Source: Fragilaria crotonensis (lineage: Eukaryota > Bacillariophyta > Fragilariophyceae > Fragilariales > Fragilariaceae). From it: a stretch of DNA of 64,000 nucleotides. Shown here in pieces: positions 1 to 10,259 of this stretch. The DNA lies in the NCBI GenBank assembly GCA_022925895.1, contig JAKSYS010000006.1, forward strand, positions 248,001 to 312,000, given 5' to 3'. A model generated the notes under the pieces. It did no database searches, had not been told where the DNA came from, and saw nothing but the letters and a program-made list of their open reading frames with translations. Positions within the stretch are counted from its first letter, which is position 1. Each line of letters opens with the position of its first letter. The translations under genes were made by a program, and so were the position numbers.

Positions 1-3000
1 CTTCTGCAGGAGAAATCGATTGCCCTCTGTGTTGCACATTGTATACGTCTTCTGCATCATCACGTTGGCCGATAGTTCTGCCGTTTGGCCGTCGGCGAAC
101 TCAACATTAAAAGTTCGAGTGTCCAAGCAAGATCAGATTGTGGTTCGCCCTTCAAACAGGACTTCCATCAAGCAAGTGCAACCTGTCAGCTTTGAACCTT
201 TGCACTCAATATCTTATCGTCGTTTGGCAGAGTCACCTCGGCCCTAATAGACTGATTGAACGTGTCAGCACCAGGCTCATCATCGGCGTCAGGAACTCAA
301 GACACTTCGCCGTCATCATCATCGACGTAATTCGAGAATGTTAGGCAGAGTCTCTAGGTCAACAAATCCTGGGTTTGTCGCAAAATCCTCACATTTGTAT
401 TCGTCCCCTAGAATCGAGTTTGCCTTCTCCGTAAAGTCCTCGCACTTTGTTTCTTCATCGACTCGTCCGCCAATTTGTCTGGCGTCAACAAGCGAACAGT
501 CGAACAATAAACCGTTTGGCCATTCCGCTTAGTAAGGACTTTCCTTGTCATAGCGGGCGGGACCTTTCTGGATATCAGGGCCCAAATCGTGGCCCAACAC
601 CAGCGATGCACTCGAACAGCGCAAATGGTGGTACGACAGCAGTTCAGCCGCTGGAAACGGCCTCACCCGTCAAGTTTACAGATGTCGTGCGTGGTTAGAA
701 ATCTAACATACGCCTCTCATTCCAGGCAATCATCCCAAAGGCGCTTGGGCGTACCGGATCGAATCGTTTGCCTCCCGACACCCTTCTTCCATTGTCTGAT
801 TGCGGCCTCCGCAGGTTTTGACCACAGCGTGTGTGGCTCCGTGGTCCGTTTTCATCATGGTGTACACAGTACGCACGACACAGCCATCGGACGTTGCGAA
901 TACTTGTACATATTTACAATTCCTTCGCGAATTAGTAGTATTCAATATCAGAGTGTCAGTGAAGAAGCAATCAGGCGATGTGAATGACAACGGTACCAGG
1001 TACCGTAGCTGATAGACGTTAGTGCAGAGCCGACGTGACAGCATCGGATGCAGTACGGTGGTGCGTAGTACTACGCCAGCACATTGACGAGTCGTCATGT
1101 ATATGGTACAGCATACGCTTCGCAGTTTGCATGTTAATTCCCCAATCCCTTGCCAACTAGCGTTGAGGACCAAATGGCTTTCCGGCGAGCAACGACCGAA
1201 GCGATGCAGTCGCGCGTCGCATCGAGTCCTCGTTATAATTCTGTAATTCGCTTGCGAGCGAATGCATGTTAGAAACCGAGAATAGTAGTCGCCTGGATGG
1301 TGGCGGTGCTGATTCGGTCCCCTGTTTCCGAGCGAATTACATGTTGGAAACCGAGCATAGTAGTCGCCTGGACGGTGGCGGTGCTCCGATTCGGTCCCCT
1401 GTTTCCAACAGGTATTTCGTGAGGCAGCTTCCTCGTCGGTGAAAACGTTGTCATAGGGGTCCCACGGGAGATCTTCGCCCGTGAGCGTAACATGAGGAGC
1501 GTCCCATATGCTTCAATGGGCGACTGTCGCGTCCGAAAGGTCAAGGTGACGCCGCGCACCGAGAGCGGAGACACGTACGGGGCGGAGGTGTCGTCAGCGG
1601 TGGGAATCACCAGCAACGAGTGTGTCAGGTCATTGCCATTTTCGGTTAAGAAACGAGGAATGTTGTTCACAAGAATAACATCATTCGGTGCGATATCAGG
1701 GATATGTATCGCCTGATGAACCATGAGACGAATCACTGTTTCACCGCTTACGAAATCATCAAACGCGAGCGCCGCCGAAACAGTTTAAAGATCCGTGGCG
1801 ACAGGACCTGATGTGTTGTAACCCGACACGTTTTATCTGACGATCGTAGTCACGGACTACTAAACAATTACTGCCTACTATGGCACAGTGGTCGGATGCA
1901 GATTCATGGGCAACCGACTTGTCGAGCAATCCCAACGTTCGAATGGCGGCCAAGCGTGCACAGCATCACTTCTTGGGCTCTTCGTTAGAGACTTTCTTCT
2001 GGCGCGTGAGCGCCGCGTTCATGCGATTGCTGGTGCCATTGTTTGCACACGTTGCAAGGCTCATCGGCTGACATGCCGGAGTCCTGTGAAAAGAGTGCTG
2101 TCATTACTGCAACCGAGGTCTTCTTCAGTTGCATCGCCGATTGGGACATCTAGCGGTTGACGGCACGTCGCTCTCTTTGCGCTTCGTTATCACACTATCA
2201 CTCGCGCCATGCCACACTTGAGGCGCTTGGAAGCAAGATCCTTTCTTCGAAGTCTGGCAAATGTAGACCAGGGATAAAGTTACGCACGCTTCTTCAAAGT
2301 CGGAACGCAACATTTCCACAGATGTAATGCGAGTTTTGACGGCATCAAACTTGTCGGTTTTGATACCATCAACAAGACAAGTGTCGAGCCTTCGAATGTG
2401 GATCAATACCCACATGTCCGTGCTCTATCAAGCCTTCCAACACCAAGTGCTGCTTTGTGCACGTATTTGTCGAAATTCGAGCGACGCTGCTCGCTGTGGT
2501 AGACTGTATACTCCAGCTTGTCTTCGGCCATCGTGGCCATGCGGCGGGCCCAAGTAATGGCCGTAGAAGCTTTAATAGGCCATCCTACCATCTCCAGTTT
2601 CCGCGCTGGTTTGTCATTCGTCCAGACAGGGCCTTTACGAGTGATACGCGAGCAAGACCCTGTACCCTACCTTCTTACGATTGACAAGGTAGACAGGATC
2701 TGCCGTCGCTATCATTTCGTCTTGCACTTGTTGGGAAGTTCTCCTCATCTGGCGCAATCGCCTCGGTCTCACAAATGGTGTACGCTAGCAGGATTTTATA
2801 TTCTTCAACCACCAAGCGTGGGCGGGCATTTGCCGATGGCTTCTATCCTTTCGGCCAGTCCTTCAAGTTGATGACGGGCAAGTCATCAGGATACTTGTGG
2901 TGGATTCGTACTCACGATATTCGCAAATGCTGCAAATGTTGTCGAGCGTAACGTTTGCGATGACCACTGTACAACTCCGAGGCACCTGGTGCCTGACGGA

Positions 3001-3330
3001 GAAGGTAGAACGGTTCTGGACCTGCGCGGGTCCAACGGCGGCCCCGTTGGGTGGAGGAATCGTTCCTCCGGGGCGTCTTTCGATCTTGTCATCAGACAGA
3101 AGTCTGATCTCCTATAGGGAGTTGGTGCCCTGGTCCTCGACGAGGGCTTGTGCAGCCTGTTCGTAGAACCCGATACGGCAAAAGGCTGTGCGCATTGCAG
3201 GATATCCATGTCGGCGTAGAACTCAAAACCGGGAGAGAACCGAAAGAGCGATCAAGGACCCTCCCTGAAGTTCCGGGGTCAATCCCTGTTGGATGCGTTC
3301 AACGGAGATCACGTATTACGCCAGTGCGAG
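1..3330 (-). pseudogene. Decayed CoDi-like Ty1/Copia retrotransposon (Gag-Pol relic)
   Basis: Minus-strand reading in broken frames recovers a Copia polyprotein in the expected order. Gag lies at about 2950-2400, with a DLPVINLKDWP-like motif and a segment around KLEYTVYHSEQRRSNFDKYV typical of diatom Copia Gag. A protease/pre-integrase segment is at about 1736-1500 (IPRFLTENGNDLTHSL, then GVTLTF). The integrase core is at about 1170-730, with FTDT followed by YVQVF. The integrase C-terminal to RT linker is at about 120-1 (NVEFADGQTAELSAN). Every part carries frameshifts and stops, so it is not functional. The RT and RNase H parts would lie beyond the left edge. No LTR pair is visible. The family call rests on motif recognition only. 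The small open frames on both strands here are shadows of this relic. Confidence 0.7.
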
Positions 3331-3960
3331 TATAATCATTCGTACTGTATAATATATACTCTTGCCTAACGGGCGATGTATGAATCTTTCATCCGCGATG
3401 GTACGGATCGAAGGATGGATGTGATCAATCCATCAATCGGTTGTCGAGATCGGTTCGACAAATTGAATGGGGATCAGCGAATCACCTCATTCCGATTCAG
3501 GCCACATGCACCATCTCGCATGTTATGGTTCACTGGTTTCAACGGGTAATTTTTATGGCAGTTCAACGCATGCCTGGGCACAGCTGACGAGTCACTCGAC
3601 GCGAGCGAAGGGAGCAGCCCTATTCACTAAGAGCATGTACATTGCCATCGAAATCGTCAGATGACCTCGTCCGTCATCATCCAGAGCGATGGGTCTGATA
3701 AACTGAGTAAAAGTAGACGTGCTAAGGGAGACGGTGCAACGATATGCTAGTAACGGGTATAGATCATGGGATAGGTCAAGTTGTGAGATCGAGCTATTGT
3801 ACCGCATACTGTACAGTCGTGTACCGTACAACGCATACAATAAATCAATGTTGTATGTTCCGACAGTGTTCCTACATGTTCCCACCAGACACCAGACTGC
3901 AAAAAACAGAGTTGTTTGCGGAGAGCACGGCGTCATTTTCGCGTCACATTTTCGGAGACC
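3331..3960. other. Intergenic, nothing recognised
   Basis: About 630 bp between the Copia relic and the TPR gene leader. A 136-codon frame on the minus strand (3592-4002) has no recognisable motif and overlaps the upstream region of the plus-strand gene, so I treat it as chance. Confidence 0.5.
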
Positions 3961-4092
3961 ATGACTTTGGCTGCACAGAACATAGGAGCCATTCACCAGC
4001 ATGAACCGGAGAGCAACAAATCCGAACCCTTTCGAGAGGAAGTCTTGTTGCTATTGTTGCCAACCCAACGGTTTTGCTTGAGAGGAAGATGA
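3961..4092 (+). promoter_or_regulatory. Upstream ORF whose stop overlaps the TPR start (ATGA)
   Basis: An ATG at 3961 opens 43 codons, ending in a TGA at 4090-4092. The ATG of the TPR gene is at 4089-4091, so stop and start share the ATGA tetranucleotide. This could be a regulatory uORF allowing reinitiation, the true N-terminus of the TPR protein displaced by an indel, or chance. The peptide starts MTLAAQNIGAI and is not low complexity. No splice signal joins the two frames cleanly. Confidence 0.35.
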
Positions 4093-5408
4093 GTGGTGCA
4101 TCATTTGCAGCATCAAGGCACGCATGCTTGCTGAACAATCTTGCAGCGACACTTATTGAGAACGGGTTGTGCCTCGCCGGAGGACGAGTCCTACTTGAGG
4201 CATCCAGGTTTATCAGGGATCCACATACGAATTTTCTCGAGGAGGAGGAAAATGAGCTGGTGACCCTCCTCCTCACGTTGAAGAAGCAGTCGACCCATGA
4301 AAACCGGAGTCTCCCACTCCTATTCAGGTCTGGCTCCATGTTGGACGCCAGAATTGAGAAGCCATTTGATTTACCCTTTCCTCACCCCTTTTCCATCTCC
4401 AACGAGAAAGAAGGTGTCAAGCCAAATCATTGCTGCGATTCAATTGTCTTTAACTTGGGGGTTGTGTACTATCAGATTGGAAATGTCAATGATGCACTCG
4501 AGTGCTTTGCTCTTGCCATAACTAGCACTGACGTGACCATTAAGACAGCATGCTTCAACAACATCGCTATGACACGTTGCTACCAAGGCCACCGGGTTGA
4601 CGAGACGTGTATCGACTCCGCTTACAACTATTTGCAGCGTGAACTGGTGAATCGAGATCAGCTCCTCAACGTGTTGACAGTGCGGACTCTTCTTACTGCT
4701 GGATTCATTCAGTTCAACCAGTGCAACTACCAAGGGGCATTAACGCTATGCCTGAGAGCTCAATCACTTCCGAACCTAACAGATCAAGATGAGGCTTGTC
4801 TCTTATACAACATTGGTCTTCTCCGATATCATTTGTGCGACTGGGTGTTGGCGCTAGAGAACTTTCAGATGTTTGTCAAGAAGTTCAAGGCGAATGGCCA
4901 CCCCTTGGCGACTGCACTGTACTTCATCGGGGTTTCACATAGGCATCAAGGGGACTTCCGTCGTTCCTTCGTATACCTCGTACAGTCACTGACGCTGGAA
5001 CCTGAATCATCTGAAACCTGGTACGCAATAGGCAAGCTGTTGGACGATTCGGGCGACCTCGAATGTGCTCTAAAAGCCTACGAGAAGGCACTCCAACGTT
5101 CAGACGAGAATTCTCTGTCAAGAGCTATGATTTTGGTCGACATTGGGAGAATTCATCATATCCAATGTTCAATTGATGATTCTCTGCTTGCCTACAAGAA
5201 GGCTTTACCGATAATCCGAAGGCATTACGGCGAGGCGAGTGTTTTTGCTGCCAAACTCTTGAACATCACCGGCATTTTATGCATAGAACAAGGAAGTGTG
5301 AAGGAAGCAATGTTGGCCTTTACCGATGCCATGCGCATATCACCGAATGAACTGTCATTTCGTCATCGATTGCCATATCCGAAGCATCCGCATGCGGCAT
5401 GTGCTTGA
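4089..5408 (+). CDS. Tetratricopeptide repeat (TPR) protein
   Basis: A 439-residue soluble protein. TPR-like helix pairs are visible along its length: VFNLGVVYYQIGNVNDALEC, LLYNIGLLRYHLCDWVLALE, ALYFIGVSHRHQGDFRRSF, WYAIGKLLDDSGDLECALKA and LVDIGRIHHIQCSIDDSLLA, followed by NITGILCIEQGSVKEAMLAF. Each has the alternating small and large hydrophobic pattern of the 34-residue repeat. TPR proteins are protein-binding scaffolds; no partner can be inferred. The start is the first ATG in frame (a TTG 15 bases upstream is also open). The last 15-20 residues lose the repeat pattern and become basic and proline/histidine-rich, which may be a late frameshift. It is distantly reminiscent of the two shorter TPR paralogues at 23491 and 46962. 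No intron is evident. Confidence 0.8.
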   Translation: MSGASFAASRHACLLNNLAATLIENGLCLAGGRVLLEASRFIRDPHTNFLEEEENELVTLLLTLKKQSTHENRSLPLLFRSGSMLDARIEKPFDLPFPHPFSISNEKEGVKPNHCCDSIVFNLGVVYYQIGNVNDALECFALAITSTDVTIKTACFNNIAMTRCYQGHRVDETCIDSAYNYLQRELVNRDQLLNVLTVRTLLTAGFIQFNQCNYQGALTLCLRAQSLPNLTDQDEACLLYNIGLLRYHLCDWVLALENFQMFVKKFKANGHPLATALYFIGVSHRHQGDFRRSFVYLVQSLTLEPESSETWYAIGKLLDDSGDLECALKAYEKALQRSDENSLSRAMILVDIGRIHHIQCSIDDSLLAYKKALPIIRRHYGEASVFAAKLLNITGILCIEQGSVKEAMLAFTDAMRISPNELSFRHRLPYPKHPHAACA

Positions 5409-5826
5409 ATCGCAACTGATTTGCAGCATTCTGGAAGGACGTCGATTCTTCAACCCAGAACGCGCGATCGTACGACGACACACAATCACAAATGTTAATG
5501 CAAGGATTTAGCGGATGACGAGAGACATGCATGTTGCTGTTTGCACTAACTAACTCTACCACGAATTGAGTGTTGAAATGCACAGCGGCACAAGAATCGT
5601 GAACTACGAATTTCAACGTTGATTTTTTTATAACGTATTATTTGTGAACTGACTGGGTTTCACGTTCAAAACAACGCGCGTGGCATGCTATTATTACTCG
5701 AAACAGAACGGATGTGAATCAGTCCTCAGACCTTGATATGTAGATCAATGCACAAATCGTTCCATAAAATCGCGATTGCACAATTCTAGAAGCTATACTC
5801 TAGGGATCAACGCCTCGACAGCAGCC
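5409..5826. other. Intergenic, nothing recognised
   Basis: Short AT-leaning spacer between the TPR gene and the hypothetical gene at 5827. A run of seven T at about 5623 follows the TPR stop by roughly 215 bp. I see no gene or repeat. Confidence 0.5.
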
Positions 5827-6327
5827 ATGGATACCTACAGCACAACATCATCTTTGACGTGCCAGTCGTATGATGAGACGAAATGCCACGATAACAACCT
5901 CACGATTCCCCAGGCGATCGAGATACCTACTCCAAAGCGGGAGAAATCCATGCATGCAAGGATTCAGAGGGCTGCCGTAAATGCTCCTCTTCGTTATCGA
6001 AAGGAAGGCCTCCCCACCATCAAGGAGGAGACCGAATGGATTCCCCAATTCGCCAACGGCCCAGAAAATGCCGCCGATGACCTGATTGCCACCAATGGCA
6101 TTGTAGCGTTCCTGGAAGGATTTTCGAGCTTGTTGATTTCCACAACATCCACCGCAGTGGAACAAAAAGCTAGCAAGGGTCATGTTGTGGGTCTCGAGAC
6201 GCTTGGAGTCGCGACGACTGAAATTCGTCTGGACAAGTTGACCATTTGCAGGCTGACTCATACGAACCAAGCTCCCAGCACACAGAAGCGCGCTACTCAC
6301 TGCCGCTCCAACTTTGTGCTGTGCTAA
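5827..6327 (+). CDS. Hypothetical protein, 166 aa
   Basis: Open frame starting at ATG 5827 in a good context (gccATGG). The in-frame extension upstream begins only with a TTG. The N-terminal third is Ser/Thr-rich. The middle is basic then acidic (PTPKREKSMHARIQRAAVNA, then GLPTIKEETEW). A moderately hydrophobic stretch, IVAFLEGFSSLLISTTST, lies near residue 97. No signal peptide or known domain is recognised. The 3' end abuts and slightly overlaps the fucosyltransferase-like pseudogene on the other strand, so the C-terminus may be read-through into relic sequence. It could be a real short gene or a chance frame; composition is unremarkable. Confidence 0.35.
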   Translation: MDTYSTTSSLTCQSYDETKCHDNNLTIPQAIEIPTPKREKSMHARIQRAAVNAPLRYRKEGLPTIKEETEWIPQFANGPENAADDLIATNGIVAFLEGFSSLLISTTSTAVEQKASKGHVVGLETLGVATTEIRLDKLTICRLTHTNQAPSTQKRATHCRSNFVLC

Positions 6328-6385
6328 TTGCATGGAGCAGATGCATGTGGCTAGAACACCCAGTGTGTAGAGAACAACGTTTTAT

Positions 6386-6501
6386 CATTCCGTCCCTTCC
6401 ATAGTGTTCGCCACGCAGAAACGTACGAATGTCGATTGATACCATTCCGTCCCTCCCATAGTGTTCGCCACGCAGAAAACGTACGAATGTCCATTGATGC
6501 C
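6386..6501. repeat. 57-bp tandem duplication in the pseudogene
   Basis: Two near-identical units start at 6386 and 6443, both beginning cattccgtccc and running through ttcgccacgcagaaa to acgaatgt. The first unit is 57 bp; the second has one extra A. On the minus strand the unit encodes a repeated RTFLRGEHYGRDGM peptide. Confidence 0.85.
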
Positions 6502-6730
6502 TAGTAAAAGCGCAGCTAAGCAATCCGTCCTTGCGTGCGGAAACACTCACGCCCATAATGGTTGAGCTGTGGCCAGTTGTCAGGAAGGACCACCTTGTAC
6601 TATGCAATGTAGTGGCAACAGTCCTCGACTTTTTGATTTCTCGGAACGGAGCACACTCTTATGCGGTTGATGGTTGATGTATCCCAAGAAAGTGCGTAAA
6701 CGTGAAATAGCAACCTCAAGTCCCCTGCAG

Positions 6731-6913
6731 CACTGTCACCACTCGTTGGAACGATGTTTGCATTTTGGTTAACTTCATCGTAGGCACACAACACTGTCAC
6801 CACTCGTTTGAACGATGTTTGCATTTTGGTTAACTTCATCTTAGGCACACAACACTGTCACCACTCGTTTGAACGATGTTTGCATTTTGGTTGACTTCAT
6901 CGTAGGCACACAA
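6731..6913. repeat. 61-bp tandem repeat, three copies
   Basis: Units begin at 6731, 6792 and 6853 with cactgtcaccactcgtt and differ at only a few positions. The period of 61 is not a multiple of three, so on the minus strand the repeated CAYDEVNQNANIV peptide falls into a new frame each time. The near identity implies a recent expansion inside an already broken gene. Confidence 0.95.
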
Positions 6914-7534
6914 CACATGGCGGTCATTCAGGATATCATCGAGGAAACAAGTGGGTGCGTTGTCGATAGGGGTTGCGTCCTGACGTTCTGTACGTGATTC
7001 GAGGGGGACACCGCAGCCATGCACCCCTTGCTGTATCCACAGGAGTTGTGCGGGTCCTGCGATATCTGGTCGGAAGGTAGTCCCAGCATATACACGTCTG
7101 TTTTCCAAGATCCAGAAAACTTCCATGAAAATCACCTTCATCCGGGAGTGGTCCATGACTAGAGCGTCGAAGTGAAAGAAAAGTCAATTGCAGGTTTGTC
7201 GTCCTTCGGTATCGTCGAGGAAGCCATGCAGAGCAGGAGACATGCCGAGGGTCTGCCAAAGCCTGCACCAACGCCACTGCCGTCTCCATCGACTTTTGAA
7301 CGTTGAGTCACCCCGATCGTCTGGTTCGAGTGTCAAAAATGTAATCTCCAGATCTGCTGCCTTCAGCGTTGAAACGTGTAATGCGTCAGACTCGCCACTC
7401 GCCACCTGACTACCGCACTCGGAACACATGTCCGTGAGTCTTGTCAACCATGGGCAGCGCAGTTGAGGACGGTGATTTTGTGACCATCTCCCGTCGTTTC
7501 GGTCCTTTGGCCTAGCTTTCGCTTTTATCGCCAC

Positions 7535-8222
7535 CTATCCAACAGGCGTCCGTCTCTTCCTCCCGGGTCATCCTCACCTTTATTGCTTCGTTTCCTGTTG
7601 GCTCGGCAATGTCATCTTTCGAATTCTATCTCACATTATGTGGGGGTGGTGGTATCTTACGTTTTGGTTTACCTAACTTGAAGGCATTTTTCTTCATCCC
7701 TCCGGCGCGCTTGCCAAAATGGAGATCTCATCGACAAAAAACTCATTGTACGCCAACCGTGTCGGATAGTTCACGTGTTCTGTCTAAAGATTCGATCGAA
7801 CAATGCTGTGGGAGTTTCTCCTTCATGCAATCAGTCGTCAGTCTCCATTGTTCCTGTTGTCGATTGATAATCGACGAGGGAAATCGTGTTGTACTAGCTC
7901 ACTGGCAGATGTAGCACAGTCGTAGTTCACGTCGAAGTCCACTCGTCCATCGTCCATCCACAATCTATGTACACGGAAAGTGTGACTACGGTATTTCGAG
8001 CACTGTCACTGCCGACGATGGCGCCAGAAAGAAACAAACAAAGTGCATTATATGGTATAATAAAGTATAAAAAGTACGAACTCTATAAACAAGAATTCAC
8101 TTCCAGTAAATTAAAGATGAGAGAACCATTGTCAGAAATTCTCTATAACCAAGAACTAATAAATAATAGGAGAAACAAAGCATCTCGCTCTTTCACGAAA
8201 CGTCCCTATTCAATTCCCTTGT
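7535..8222. other. Spacer between fucosyltransferase pseudogene and gene
   Basis: About 690 bp, AT-rich from 8030 onward, where the 3' end of the minus-strand gene at 8223 would be transcribed. Small frames (for example 7609-7914) show no motif. Nothing else recognised. Confidence 0.5.
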
Positions 8223-10259
8223 TCAAGTCTCGCCAAGCAATGGGAAATTCACGCGCGACCACATGGCGGGTGCAATAGGCCGGTATTCACGAAGAGCATT
8301 TATCCTGGACTTCGGAATGTAGTACCAGCTATTGATCACACCTTGCTCCCAGCCTTCAGCCTTGTCCATCTGGGAGTGATAGCCGCGCATGCGGTTGATA
8401 TAGCCAGTGAAGGTCGAATAGAAACACCCGATAAAAGTCCTACCTCTGGAAGCAACGCGTTGATCCAGCATACCATAAAAATTTGTGTTGACACCCTCCA
8501 GAATGGGTGCGAAGTCGTCCAAGAAGTAGACGTTGAAGTGCTCGTGAAAAATCTTGAAGAAACGCTTGTCTCTCTCGTCAGTAGCAATGTAGATTGTCGT
8601 CCCCTCAGGAATCAAGTGCTTCATGTTTTCATAAATCACAGGTGCATCGACACGCGTATCTTTGTACTGAAAGTCACCACGTCTGATGTGAAACGTGTCA
8701 AAGATACCATCCTCGTTGCCATGCTCGCGCGCCTTTTGTCTCATGGCCTTGACAACTCTTGCCGCTGCGCATTGAATCTCATCAACGTATCTCAAGTGAT
8801 CACGTACAAATCGTTTGTTCCATACGTCTGCCTTCCAATCTTCGAAAAACAGAAACGCGTAGAAGTGCACAAGCAATCTCGCACCCGAGGCATTATCGCC
8901 CATCATATGAAGAATTTGGCATTCTGGTAGTACTCGTCGTACACACAAACGGACGATCGACCGCCAAACATTTCCGACAGGCGATCTATCGGCGCAGCAT
9001 CGACTGGAACAGGATTGCCAGTAAAATTGTTGATGCGCACTTCAAAGTTAACCGCGGTAACTTTGTCTCCCATCTCCAACAAGTGTTTTGTGGAACCTGG
9101 CTTTGCCGGTAGCCCCACTAAGCATGTATCAAACGGCCACTTCGGGTTGTCAGTAAAGGTTCGCATCCACAAATCCAACTCCTTCGCCTCATTACGTGCA
9201 GCACCATCCCAATTAGTGCGATTCCTTGGAGGAAACGTTACCAAGCCAGTGGCCTTATTCTTGGCATGGCCAGTCATGACTTCCCTCTTGAGAAACTCTT
9301 CCATGGAGATGACTTCGACTCCTGCATGCTCTGCGGCGACCGAGTCGAAGTGAAAGAAATCTGAAAATGAAAATCGATTCTTTTGTTGTTTATCGCCCTT
9401 GTGCAACAAGTACATGCCCTGTTCGGGTGGCATAACAAGTATTCGTCCGGTGGCATGGGCAAGTGTTACAGCTGTTTCCATTGACATCCGAATGTTGTTC
9501 CAGCCGCCTTTCAAGCAGAATAGAAATCAATGAGACTATGAGCTGTAGGAAAAACCCAGAATGTTCCTTCGACTCACCTTCGTCCGGTTCAAATGTCAAG
9601 TATTTTACCTCTGGCCCAGCCGCCTTCAGAGGGGAGACGTAGTTCGCATCAGACGGTATGTCCTGCCAGTAGACCATCTCAGCCGCATCCTTCTCAGAGG
9701 GGCCCCCATAGGCATCACAATTGAGACCTGCCACTTTGTGTTGGTTCGTGTCACCATTTTGTACCCCGGTTTCGTTTGTTTCTCCTTCCTTTTCTTCTGC
9801 TTCCGCTTCGTCTCCAATTTCTTCTTCACCTTTTGCTTCATCCCCCTTCACTTCTTCGACTTCCGTTTTATATCCATTTCCATTTTCTTCTTCGCCTTCC
9901 GCTTTATTTCCATTTTCTTTTTCGCTTTCCGCTTCATTTCCATTTTCTTCTTCGTCTTCCGCTTCATGTCCATTTTCCACGTCGCCTTCCGTTTCATTTC
10001 CATTTTTCTCTTCGCCTTCCGTTTCCTCTCCATTTTCTTCCTCGTCCTCAGCGACATCTTCGGGGGGAGGAGTGCGGTCTTTCCTAGTTGCCTCACTCTT
10101 CCGATTTGAATGTGCTTCCTTGCGAGTGCGAGGCACGCTTGCGCTTTGCATCATCTTTTCTTGGTTCAACCTGTCGAAATTCAAGTCCCTGGAAATGATC
10201 AAGACTGCATCAAGGACCAGCAGAACCGCCAGGATCACCAACACAGCATTCCAGCGCAT
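8223..10259 (-). CDS. O-fucosyltransferase-like type II membrane protein (one frameshift)
   Basis: Exon 1 is 10259-9578, the intron 9577-9508 (70 bp, GTGAGT...AAAG), and exon 2 9507-8223. The product has a short cytosolic tip, a signal anchor at about residues 5-24 (VLVILAVLLVLDAVLII), and an acidic E/N/G-rich stem of 11-residue repeats. A lumenal domain with GGWNNIRMSMETAVTLA follows, then HIRRGDF and FIGCFYSTFTGYINRMRGYH. These fit the GDP-fucose O-fucosyltransferase-like fold (Pfam O-FucT), probably Golgi or ER; the acceptor is unknown. Near 8906-8917 the frame breaks: after DEYYQNAKFF a TGA appears, while the family-like continuation HMMGDNASGARLL lies in another frame, consistent with one missing base. 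The gene is therefore either freshly inactivated or affected by a sequence error. The long frame starting at 10337 begins at TTG, so ATG 10259 is preferred. Confidence 0.78.
9790..10060 (-). repeat. 33-bp (11-aa) acidic tandem repeat in the stem region
   Basis: About seven imperfect copies of a unit reading roughly EGEEENGNEAE. It lies between the membrane anchor and the catalytic domain of the fucosyltransferase-like protein. Copies are degenerate at DNA level. The region is probably disordered and length-variable between strains. Confidence 0.85.

Larger units (their letters stand above)
6290..7534 (-). pseudogene. Degenerate O-fucosyltransferase-like paralogue
   Basis: Translations of the minus strand, in shifting frames, match the intact-looking gene at 8223-10259. 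Matching parts are VSTLKAADLEITFLTLEPDD (about 7400), METAVALVQALADPR (7289), FFHFDALVMDHSRMKVIFME (about 7160), ATPIDNAPTCFLDDILNDRH with CAYDEVNQNANIV (about 6930), and SGDSAAGDLRLLFHVYALSW (about 6720). Order and orientation are conserved, so this is a tandem duplicate that has decayed through frameshifts, stops and two internal tandem expansions. The donor/acceptor region equivalent to the active gene's intron is not preserved clearly. The match weakens below 6600. Confidence 0.75.

Noticed and set aside
3592-4002. 136-codon minus-strand frame
   Set aside because: No motif, and it overlaps the leader of a credible plus-strand gene.
6731-6913. Possible CRISPR-like array
   Set aside because: The 61-bp units are directly adjacent without spacers and lie in a eukaryotic pseudogene.
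8343-8930. 195-codon plus-strand frame
   Set aside because: Antisense shadow of the fucosyltransferase-like exon 2, which has clear family motifs.
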